Assembly (NCBI GenBank): GCA_900547655.1
Contig: URHQ01000019.1
Span: 1 to 27,551, forward strand
Origin: an uncultured Collinsella sp.
GTDB taxonomy: Bacteria; Actinomycetota; Coriobacteriia; Coriobacteriales; Coriobacteriaceae
Length of the DNA: 27,551 nt
Direction of reading: 5' to 3'
Shown one piece after another: positions 7,541 to 13,881 of this stretch. The notes beneath the pieces are model-generated. The model was given only the letters and a program-made list of their open reading frames with translations, had not been told where the DNA came from and did no database searches. Every line of letters starts with the position of its first letter. Position 1 is the first letter of the stretch. The translations under genes and the position numbers were made by a program.

Positions 7541-8935
7541 CTAATTCAAGTTGAGATGAACCAAAAGAGCTTCGCGCTCGTTGGGAATATCGTCTTCGAT
7601 CACGGCGTCGAGGGCGGAGTTGAGAAGCTGACCCAGTTCCGGCCCGGGCTTGACTCCGGCACGGATCAGGTCGCCGCCGTTGATGGCGAGCATCTTGAGC
7701 GTATAGGGCTCCCCTGCCTTCAGCAGCTCGTGCGCCATCGCGCGCATCTCCTCGATTGTCTCGACATAATAGAAGCACGACGGGGCCTTGCCGAGCGTGT
7801 CAGCACGCTTAAGGTCCATGAGCTCGTCAATCAGGCGGGCCGTGTCGACGCCCTCACCCGAAAGCGCGCGCATCATATTGAGCAGGCAGGAGCGCTCGGG
7901 GCGCAGCGGCTTATCATGGTATTTGATAAGCAGACACACATCGCGCACCAAATCGTGCGAGAGCGCCAGGCGATCCATGATGACGCGCGCCTTCTTGGCG
8001 CCGAGCTCTGGATGACCGTAGAAGTGTCCGCTGCCGGCGTGATCGACCGTAAAGCACTCGGGCTTGGAGACATCGTGCAAAAACGCCGCCCACATAAGGC
8101 TCGACGATGGCGCGACGCCATCGCACAGCGCCAGCTCCCCTGCCACTGTCAGCACACGGGCGATATGCTCGTAAACGTTAAACGCATGGTAGACACTTCG
8201 CTGATCAAACCCGCGACCCGCTGCCAACTCGGGCACAGCGGCACAGATGAGCTCGGGATAGCGAAGCATCGCGTCTCCCCCATGACCGGTCGAAAGAATG
8301 CCCTCGAGCTCAATACCCACACGCTCGCGCGCCACGGCATCGAGCAGCGGCGCGCACTCGGCAAGCGCACGCTTGGTCTCGGGCTCAATCATAAAGTCCA
8401 GACGGCAGGCAAAGCGCACCGCACGCAGCATGCGCAGGGCGTCCTCGTTAAAGCGACGCTTGGGATCACCGACAGCGCGAATCAGCTTGCGCTCCAGATC
8501 ACCCTGGCCGTCGTAGCGGTCGACAAGCCCGCGCTCGGGATGCCAGGCCATGGCGTTGACGGTAAAGTCGCGGCGGGCCAGATCGTCCTCGAGCGAGGCG
8601 GCACGCTCGACACTCTGAGGATGGCGCCCATCGGTGTAAAAGCCATCCAGGCGGTACGTGGTGACCTCGATACGCTCGCCATCGGAAATAGCCGTGATTC
8701 CGCCAAATTTAATGCCCGACTCCACGACCGCGATATCAGCGGCCTCGAGCGCCGCCTTGGACTCCTGCCACAGGCCGCTGCAGCACATATCAACATCGTG
8801 GCTGGGGCATCCCATCAGGGCGTCGCGCACCCAACCGCCAACGTACCAAGCCTCAAGACCAGCCGCCTCAAGCGCGCGCAGGACGCGCAGGGAGGCATCG
8901 GACGGTTGCGTACCGTTGAGCGAAACATTGCACAT
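7541..8935 (-). CDS. cca: CCA tRNA nucleotidyltransferase with HD domain
   Basis: A 464-residue enzyme that adds or repairs the 3'-CCA of tRNAs. The N-terminal class II nucleotidyltransferase fold is clear: GGWVRDALMG, HDVDM (metal-binding aspartates), RRDFTVNAMAW, then the RNA-binding region with RFNEDALRMLRAVRFACRL. The C-terminal half holds an HD-type motif (AAFLHDVSKPE) and YHDKPLRP, as in the bacterial CCA/poly(A) group with HD phosphohydrolase segments. ATG 8935 is chosen because AGGAGG lies eight bases upstream; the longer GTG start at 8953 would put that site inside the gene. It lies next to two tRNA genes that already encode CCA, so a repair role is likely for those. Confidence 0.92.
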   Translation of the reverse strand: MCNVSLNGTQPSDASLRVLRALEAAGLEAWYVGGWVRDALMGCPSHDVDMCCSGLWQESKAALEAADIAVVESGIKFGGITAISDGERIEVTTYRLDGFYTDGRHPQSVERAASLEDDLARRDFTVNAMAWHPERGLVDRYDGQGDLERKLIRAVGDPKRRFNEDALRMLRAVRFACRLDFMIEPETKRALAECAPLLDAVARERVGIELEGILSTGHGGDAMLRYPELICAAVPELAAGRGFDQRSVYHAFNVYEHIARVLTVAGELALCDGVAPSSSLMWAAFLHDVSKPECFTVDHAGSGHFYGHPELGAKKARVIMDRLALSHDLVRDVCLLIKYHDKPLRPERSCLLNMMRALSGEGVDTARLIDELMDLKRADTLGKAPSCFYYVETIEEMRAMAHELLKAGEPYTLKMLAINGGDLIRAGVKPGPELGQLLNSALDAVIEDDIPNEREALLVHLNLN

Positions 8936-9072
8936 GCCTATGGCCTCCTGCACTTGTGAGCGTTAATCGATGGTTCTCAAGAAGTCTAACAAGAAACGAG
9001 AAAGCGCGCACACGCAATCGCGTCGTCAATTCGATAAAACGAGACAGCAGACGCCAGATACGTTCAGCGCGC

Positions 9073-9108
9073 AAAAAACACCCGCCTTGGTAATCCAAAG
9101 CGGGTGTT
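9073..9108 (-). terminator. Intrinsic terminator after the first PfkB kinase gene
   Basis: Minus-strand AACACCCGC...GCGGGTGTT stem followed by TTTTTTG, 22 bases after the stop of the kinase gene at 9131. It closes the minus-strand sugar-PTS island. Confidence 0.92.
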
Positions 9109-9130
9109 CGGCAACGACGTATCGATGCTG

Positions 9131-10063
9131 CTAGCAGACCTGGCGAACCTCGATGTGCTTCTTATATTCGTCCACCTTGGCAAAATCGCCCAGGCCGGGG
9201 CACTCGACCACGTTGGCGCCGGTGGCCATCGAAAGACGGAGGGCATCCTCAACACGCTCAGGGGCGTCGAGCCACACGGACAGGAAGGCAGCGAGCGAGG
9301 AATCGCCGGCGCACACCGTCGACAGCAGCTTGACGTCGAAGGTGCGGTTGGCAAACCAGATATGCTCGCCGTTAGAGAAGTACGCACCGGCGCCACCAAG
9401 GGTCAGGAGCACGTTCTTGGCGCCCTTGGCGTGCAGCTCGGCCATAGCGCCCTTGACGGACTCGTCGTCGCCACCGCTCACCTTGATGCCAAAGATGTCA
9501 AGCAGCTCGTCGTCATTGGGCTTGATCAGCAGTGGCTCCAGAGCAATGAGGTCTGCCAGCTGATGGCTCGAGATGTCGAGGACGAACTCGGCCCCCTTGG
9601 CCTTGACACGGCGCAGGACCTCGGCCAAGAAGCCCTCGGAAGTGTTGGGAGGCAGCGAGCCGCTGATGACCAGGCAGGTCATGTCATCGAGCGAATCGAT
9701 AAGTTCAAACATCTCCTGCTCGTTGGCCTCATTGATGGCGGCACCGGCATTGACCATGTTGTACTCGGTGTCGGGACCGGCGTTGAGGAACACATTGACG
9801 CGCGTAATACCGTCGGTCCACACGGGCTTGACGGGCACGCCCAGGGCCTCGGCGCCCTTAACGATAAACTCACCCGAGAAGCCGGCGAAGAAACCCAGAA
9901 TCGTGGTGTCGACACCATAGTGGTCAAGCGTAAACGAGACATTGAGGCCCTTGCCGTTGGGCGTGTAGACGGCATTGCGGGTACGCGTGACGGTATTGGC
10001 AGTAAGGCCGTCGCAGGCGATGTTGTAGTCAATGGCGGGATTTGCAGTGAGCGTGTAAATCAT
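9131..10063 (-). CDS. PfkB-family sugar-phosphate kinase, 1-phosphofructokinase type (copy A)
   Basis: A 310-residue ribokinase/PfkB-fold kinase of the FruK/LacC group, expected to phosphorylate fructose 1-phosphate or a similar hexose phosphate with ATP. Family features are the start IYTLTANPAID, the substrate loop NGKGLNVSF (usually GGKGxNV), WTDGITRVN, SGSLPP, LLIKPN, and the C-terminal ATP/anion-hole signature. That signature reads VCAGDS (Cys251, catalytic-base Asp254) instead of the usual GAGDS. ATG 10063 follows GAAAGGAA at good spacing; the 10078 start would swallow it. It is a tandem paralogue of the gene at 10252-11184, and both lie downstream of enzyme I. The exact substrate (fructose 1-P or tagatose 6-P) is inferred from the nearby fructose-type EII. 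Confidence 0.88.
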   Translation of the reverse strand: MIYTLTANPAIDYNIACDGLTANTVTRTRNAVYTPNGKGLNVSFTLDHYGVDTTILGFFAGFSGEFIVKGAEALGVPVKPVWTDGITRVNVFLNAGPDTEYNMVNAGAAINEANEQEMFELIDSLDDMTCLVISGSLPPNTSEGFLAEVLRRVKAKGAEFVLDISSHQLADLIALEPLLIKPNDDELLDIFGIKVSGGDDESVKGAMAELHAKGAKNVLLTLGGAGAYFSNGEHIWFANRTFDVKLLSTVCAGDSSLAAFLSVWLDAPERVEDALRLSMATGANVVECPGLGDFAKVDEYKKHIEVRQVC

Positions 10064-10097
10064 GAATGTTCCTTTCACGAAGCAACGTGTTAATGAA

Positions 10098-10103
10098 AGT
10101 ATA
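10098..10103 (-). promoter_or_regulatory. Candidate -10 box for kinase copy A
   Basis: Minus-strand TATACT, 34 bases before the ATG at 10063. The hexamer 17 bases further up (TAGCCT) is a poor -35. The terminator at 10193-10223 upstream makes a separate promoter here likely, but the -35 is unconvincing. Confidence 0.35.
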
Positions 10104-10192
10104 TTCCACGCATCGGTAAAAGGCTAGGACAACTCGGTGAACGGTGTGGAAGCGATGAAGTACGGCGGGACACCTCTCCCCCGTGGCGGAAC

Positions 10193-10223
10193 AAAAAGGC
10201 GCTCCAGCCGAAACCGGGGCGCC
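10193..10223 (-). terminator. Intrinsic terminator between the two PfkB kinase genes
   Basis: Minus-strand GGCGCCCCGG-TTTCGG-CTGGAGCGCC (one G-T and one mismatch) followed by TTTTTG, 28 bases after the stop of copy B. Confidence 0.85.
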
Positions 10224-10251
10224 ACATGCGCACGAATATGTCGCGTTTCGA

Positions 10252-11184
10252 TTACTGACGATCGAGCTTGCGAACAGCAACGCGCTTGCTGTACTCGTCG
10301 ACGTGACCAAAGTCGCCAATGCCGACGGACTCGGCAACGTTGGCGCCGGTGGCCATAGCGAGCTTCATGGCCTCCTCGACGTTGTCGCGATCCCTGTACC
10401 ACTTGTGCAGGAACGCAGCGAGGGTGCAGTCGCCGGCGCAGACGGAAGAAACCAGCTTGATGTTGAACTCACGCTTGGCGTACCAGATGTCCTCGCCGTT
10501 GGAGAAGTAAGCGTCGCCGCGGCTACCGCGGGTGAGCAGCACGTTCTGAACGCCAGCGTCGTGAGCCATCTTCATGGCAACGCGAACCTCGTCGTCGGTA
10601 TCGACCGGCACGCCGAAGATGGCCTTCATCTCGTGATGGTTCGGCTTGATGAGCAGCGGCTTCTTGTGAGCGAGCTCCTTGAGCTTGTCGGAGGACAGGT
10701 CCAGGACGACGTCAGCGCCACGAGCCTGAGCGTGCTCCATGACCTGAGCCAGGAAGTCGGGCGTAGCTTTGGGAGGCACGGAGCCGGAGACAATCAGGCA
10801 CTCAAGATCGCCCGCGGTGTCCAGGATGTTGTAGAGCTCCTCCTGGTGCTGCGGCGTGATCGGGGCGCCGGGGTTCAGGATGCCGTACTCGTGCTGGCCA
10901 TCGTTGACGTAGGTGTTGATGCGCGTGATACCGTCGGTCCAGACCGGGCGGCACAGGCAACCCAGGTTCATGACCTCCTCGACGATAAACTTGCCCGTGA
11001 AGCCGGCGAAGAAGCCGAGCGCGACGGTGTCGACGCCCATCTTCTTAAAGGCGAAGGACACGTCGAGGCCCTTGCCGTTAGCCGTGTAGCTGGCCGAGCC
11101 GGTGCGGACGTTCTCGTCGGGCTCGAGCGGAGAGCTCGAAACCGTCATGTCGACAGCCGGGTTAGCGGTTAGCGTGTAGAACAT
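10252..11184 (-). CDS. PfkB-family sugar-phosphate kinase, 1-phosphofructokinase type (copy B)
   Basis: A 310-residue paralogue of the gene at 9131-10063, clearly homologous over its full length by eye (FYTLTANPAVD, NGKGLDVSF, GFFAGFTGKFIV, PVWTDGITRIN, SGSVPP, LLIKPN). It too has CAGD (Cys249, Asp252) in place of GAGD. ATG 11184 has AGGGGG eight bases upstream. It follows ptsI by 74 bases with a hairpin but no T-run in between, so co-transcription with ptsI is plausible. Divergence in the substrate-contact region (MNLGCLCR against EALGVPVK) suggests the two copies may not share a substrate. FruK and LacC-type activities cannot be separated by inspection. Confidence 0.87.
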   Translation of the reverse strand: MFYTLTANPAVDMTVSSSPLEPDENVRTGSASYTANGKGLDVSFAFKKMGVDTVALGFFAGFTGKFIVEEVMNLGCLCRPVWTDGITRINTYVNDGQHEYGILNPGAPITPQHQEELYNILDTAGDLECLIVSGSVPPKATPDFLAQVMEHAQARGADVVLDLSSDKLKELAHKKPLLIKPNHHEMKAIFGVPVDTDDEVRVAMKMAHDAGVQNVLLTRGSRGDAYFSNGEDIWYAKREFNIKLVSSVCAGDCTLAAFLHKWYRDRDNVEEAMKLAMATGANVAESVGIGDFGHVDEYSKRVAVRKLDRQ

Positions 11185-11211
11185 TTACAGTACCCCCTGT
11201 ATATGTGAGGG

Positions 11212-11241
11212 CCGCGTGGCCGGCCCATTCCAACCACGCGG
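11212..11241 (-). promoter_or_regulatory. Intercistronic hairpin between ptsI and kinase copy B
   Basis: Perfect 8-base arms CCGCGTGG/CCACGCGG with a 14-base loop, no T-run on the minus strand. It sits 27 bases before the kinase ATG, so it is better read as an mRNA-stability or attenuation element than a terminator. Confidence 0.45.
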
Positions 11242-11258
11242 TTACCTCTGATACCAAA

Positions 11259-12962
11259 TTAGCGAGCTGCGGACTCGAGCAGTGCCTTGACCTCGGCGGC
11301 GGTGTTGCAGGCGAGCGCCTTCTCGGCGAGCTCGTCGCACTCGGCCTTGGTCCACTGGCTGATGGTCTTGCGGGCGCGCAGGATCGACGGAGCGCTCATC
11401 GAGAACTCCTCCAGGCCCCAGCTGATCAGCAGCGGTTCGAGCAGCGGATCGGCAGCGGCCTCGCCGCACATACCGACCATGATGCCGGCCTTCACGCCGC
11501 TCTCGATGATGTTCTTGAGCGAGCGGAGCACGGCGGGATAGTAAACCTGGTACAGGTTGGAGATGGTGTCGTTGCCACGGTCGGCGCACATGGTGTAGCC
11601 GATCAGGTCGTTGGTGCCGATGGAGAAGAAGTCGGCGACCTCGGCCAGACGGTCTGCGAGCAGCGAAGCGGCGGGCGTCTCGACCATGATGCCGACCTCG
11701 ATGTTCTCGTTGAACTTGCGACCCTCTTCGGTCAGCTCGGCCTTGCACTGCTCGACGAGCTCCTTGACAGCCAAGACCTCCTCGACGCAGGTGACGAGCG
11801 GGATCATGATCTTGACGTCACCGAAGGCGCTAGCGCGCAGCAGAGCGCGGAGCTGGACCTTGTACTGGTCGGGATTGGCCAGGCAGTAACGCACAGCGCG
11901 GAAGCCCATGAAGGGGTTGTCTTCCTTGACCATATGCAGATACGGAATCTCCTTGTCGCCACCCACATCGAGCGTGCGGATGATGACCGGAGCACCCTTG
12001 AGCGCGCTGGCGACCTTACGGTAGGCGTTGAACTGCTCCTCCTCGGAAGGAAGCTCAGCGGAGTCCATGAACAGGAACTCGGAGCGGAACAGACCGATAG
12101 CCTCGGCGTCGTGATCGAGCGCGTTGGGCACGTCATCGGGGTTACCGATGTTGCAGGCGATGATCTTCTTGATGCCATCGGCAGTCACGGACGGCTTGCC
12201 ACGGAAGGCCTCGAGGGCTGCCTTCTCAGCAGCGAAGGCCTCGGCCTTGGCGGTGTAGGCAGCGAGCGTCTCCTCGTCGGGATCGGCCTCGACGATACCC
12301 TTGCCACCGTCGACGACAACGGTCATGCCATTGCGCAGAGCGGTGCAGCTGTTGGAAACCGAAAGGACAGCCGGGATCTCGAGGGCGCGCGCAATGATCG
12401 CGGAGTGCGACGTGCGGCCACCGGTCTCGGTGACGATACCGGCAACGTGGGCCTTATCGATCGTGGCAGTCATGGACGGCGTAAGGTCGTGCACGACAAC
12501 GACGGTGTTCTCGGGCAGGACGGAGAGGTCGACGACCTCCTTGCCCAGCAGCTCGGCCAGAATACCGGTGCGGATGTCGGCGATGTCGGCCGCGCGCAGA
12601 CGGAACATCTCGTCGTCCATGGACAGGAACATGTTCTCGAACATGGTCGAGGTGTCCATGAGCGCCTGCTCGGCGCAGGTACCACCGTCAATGGCGGCGT
12701 TGATGGCGTCAGTCATGCCCGGGTCCTGAGCCAGGACAATGTGTCCGCTCATGATCTCGGCCTCGGCCTCGCCCACCGTCTCCTTCATATGGTCGGCCTG
12801 AGCCTGGGTCTTCTCGCAGAAGACCGAAAGAGCGGACTGATAGCGCTCCTTCTCTGCTGCCGAATCAGCAACCTCGTGCGGCTCAAACGTCAAGTCGGGA
12901 TCGACGGCGACCATGACGGTGCCGATACCGATGCCCTCGGAAGCGTTGACTCCCTGATACAT
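11259..12962 (-). CDS. ptsI: Phosphoenolpyruvate-protein phosphotransferase (PTS enzyme I)
   Basis: A 567-residue cytosolic enzyme that transfers phosphate from PEP to HPr. The sequence shows the N-terminal HPr-binding helical region, the phosphohistidine motif TGGRTSHSAIIAR (His186), the PEP-binding TIM-barrel motifs GLFRSEFLFMD and RTLDVGGDKEIPY, the second signature FFSIGTNDLIGYTMCADR, and the catalytic cysteine loop GMCGEAAADP. Length and motif order are normal. ATG 12962 is preferred with AGGA six bases upstream; ATG 12968 is too close to it. It lies downstream of ptsH but is separated by an intrinsic terminator, so it is probably transcribed by read-through or from its own promoter. Confidence 0.97.
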   Translation of the reverse strand: MYQGVNASEGIGIGTVMVAVDPDLTFEPHEVADSAAEKERYQSALSVFCEKTQAQADHMKETVGEAEAEIMSGHIVLAQDPGMTDAINAAIDGGTCAEQALMDTSTMFENMFLSMDDEMFRLRAADIADIRTGILAELLGKEVVDLSVLPENTVVVVHDLTPSMTATIDKAHVAGIVTETGGRTSHSAIIARALEIPAVLSVSNSCTALRNGMTVVVDGGKGIVEADPDEETLAAYTAKAEAFAAEKAALEAFRGKPSVTADGIKKIIACNIGNPDDVPNALDHDAEAIGLFRSEFLFMDSAELPSEEEQFNAYRKVASALKGAPVIIRTLDVGGDKEIPYLHMVKEDNPFMGFRAVRYCLANPDQYKVQLRALLRASAFGDVKIMIPLVTCVEEVLAVKELVEQCKAELTEEGRKFNENIEVGIMVETPAASLLADRLAEVADFFSIGTNDLIGYTMCADRGNDTISNLYQVYYPAVLRSLKNIIESGVKAGIMVGMCGEAAADPLLEPLLISWGLEEFSMSAPSILRARKTISQWTKAECDELAEKALACNTAAEVKALLESAAR

Positions 12963-13013
12963 TCCCATTCCTCTCTCCGTGTCATGTGATAAAGCGTTTT
13001 GCCATATCCATGA

Positions 13014-13050
13014 CAAAAGAGCGCAGTTACCTTACAACAGGTCACTGCGC
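13014..13050 (-). terminator. Intrinsic terminator between ptsH and ptsI
   Basis: Minus-strand GCGCAGT-GACCT...AGGTA-ACTGCGC stem followed by TCTTTTGTC, 45 bases after the ptsH stop. The T-run is interrupted, which fits partial termination that would make HPr more abundant than enzyme I. Confidence 0.8.
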
Positions 13051-13095
13051 CCCCAAATATGAACTTAGTTGTTCAACATGCGACCCGTTTGAGTT

Positions 13096-13359
13096 CTACT
13101 CGCCAAGACCGCTCTTGATGAGCTCGATGGCAGCAGCCAGAGCCTCGGCCTCGTCGGCGCCGTCGCACTTGACCTCGACCTCGGTACCGCAGGGGATACC
13201 AGCAGCCATGAGGGCCATCGGGGACTTGCCGTTGACCTCCTTCTCGGGGGTGACGACCGTCACGTCACAGGCGTACTTGCCCATGGTGGAGGCGAACAGA
13301 CCAGCCGGACGCATGTGCAGACCCTGAGGATTAACGAGGGTAGCCTTCTCAGAAACCAT
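13096..13359 (-). CDS. ptsH: HPr, phosphocarrier protein of the PTS
   Basis: An 87-residue protein, the normal HPr size. His15 in GLHMRPAG is the phosphoryl-accepting residue. Ser46 in NGKSPMALMAAG corresponds to the regulatory serine phosphorylated by HPr kinase in Gram-positive bacteria, although no hprK is in this window. ATG 13359 is preceded by AGGAG at six-base spacing, so the longer frame to 13416 is rejected. It relays phosphate from enzyme I (downstream) to the fructose EIIBCA (upstream). Confidence 0.97.
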   Translation of the reverse strand: MVSEKATLVNPQGLHMRPAGLFASTMGKYACDVTVVTPEKEVNGKSPMALMAAGIPCGTEVEVKCDGADEAEALAAAIELIKSGLGE

Positions 13360-13496
13360 AATTGACTCCTTTTTGTGTTTAACCCCTGTCATGCATGTGG
13401 CAGGAGTCAGATTCACGACGTTGTTTATATTAACTCACATCAAACGGTTTTTCATTGTGTTTCACACGAATTGTTGGACAGATGTCGTATCCCTGC
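13360..13496 (-). promoter_or_regulatory. ptsH upstream region with a small dyad
   Basis: An AT-rich segment with TAATATAAA on the minus strand (about 13423-13431) as a likely -10 area, but no convincing -35. The perfect dyad TGTG-TTT-CACA (13456-13466) lies just upstream and resembles the GTGAAA-containing elements in front of fruA. Both the promoter and the operator roles are tentative. Confidence 0.35.
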
Positions 13497-13625
13497 GCTC
13501 GCCCGCCGGGCGGGACGATTAAGTTTGCTGCTCTACAGTCCTGCGCAAGACGGAAAGCACATTAAGTGCTTTCCTTTGCGTGCGGAACTCGCGACAAACT
13601 TAATCGCCCCGTCCGGCGGGCGAGC
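13497..13625. repeat. Nested 129-bp inverted repeat
   Basis: Outer arms 13497-13526 and 13596-13625 are 30 bases each and pair with three mismatches. Inside lies a second, perfect stem GGAAAGCAC (13552-13560) / GTGCTTTCC (13566-13574) with a 5-base loop. No credible ORF is inside. The size and architecture suggest a miniature mobile element or a structured repeat, separate from the palindrome at 13729-13801. Confidence 0.85.
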
Positions 13626-13728
13626 TGCGGAAACTCGGTCGGTCCAGAGCGATATCGTGCGAACGGAATTCTGGCTGATAATCTGTTCGCGACAAAGACT
13701 CGATAGGTAGCCCCCTCTATGCCCTTTT

Positions 13729-13801
13729 ATAAGTTGCGGTGAAATAGGGACTGAATTTGGGGTTTAATCGTTTAAACAGTCCCTATTTCACCGCAACTTA
13801 T
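13729..13801. repeat. Intergenic palindromic repeat, copy 2
   Basis: Perfect arms of 24 bases including AAGTTGCGGTGAAATAGGGA, with a 25-base loop that is itself AT-rich. The arms are almost identical to copy 1 (4959-5027), while the loop differs. It sits directly downstream of the fruA terminator. Confidence 0.93.
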
Positions 13802-13809
13802 TTGGGGAT

Positions 13810-13845
13810 GAAAAAGGCGGAGGCCCTGGAGAGGGACTCCGCCTT
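13810..13845 (-). terminator. Intrinsic terminator of fruA
   Basis: Minus-strand AAGGCGGAGTCCCT...AGGGCCTCCGCCTT stem followed by TTTC, 36 bases after the fruA stop. Confidence 0.93.
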
Positions 13846-13881
13846 ATATACAGGGGGCGATGTTATTCGCGGGCAGGGGGA

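Noticed and set aside
7098..7778. Minus-strand frame running through both tRNA genes
   Set aside because: The translated repeat is just the two tRNA sequences read as codons, and it overlaps the 3' end of cca.
7556..8959. Plus-strand open frame (467 codons) opposite cca
   Set aside because: Antisense shadow of the CCA-adding enzyme; no domain is recognisable.
11205..12989. Plus-strand open frame (594 codons) opposite ptsI
   Set aside because: Antisense shadow of enzyme I, with no recognisable motifs or ribosome site.
13381..13710. Plus-strand frame of 111 codons across the palindromic region
   Set aside because: It spans the ptsH leader and the nested inverted repeat, has no ribosome site, and its composition reflects the repeats.
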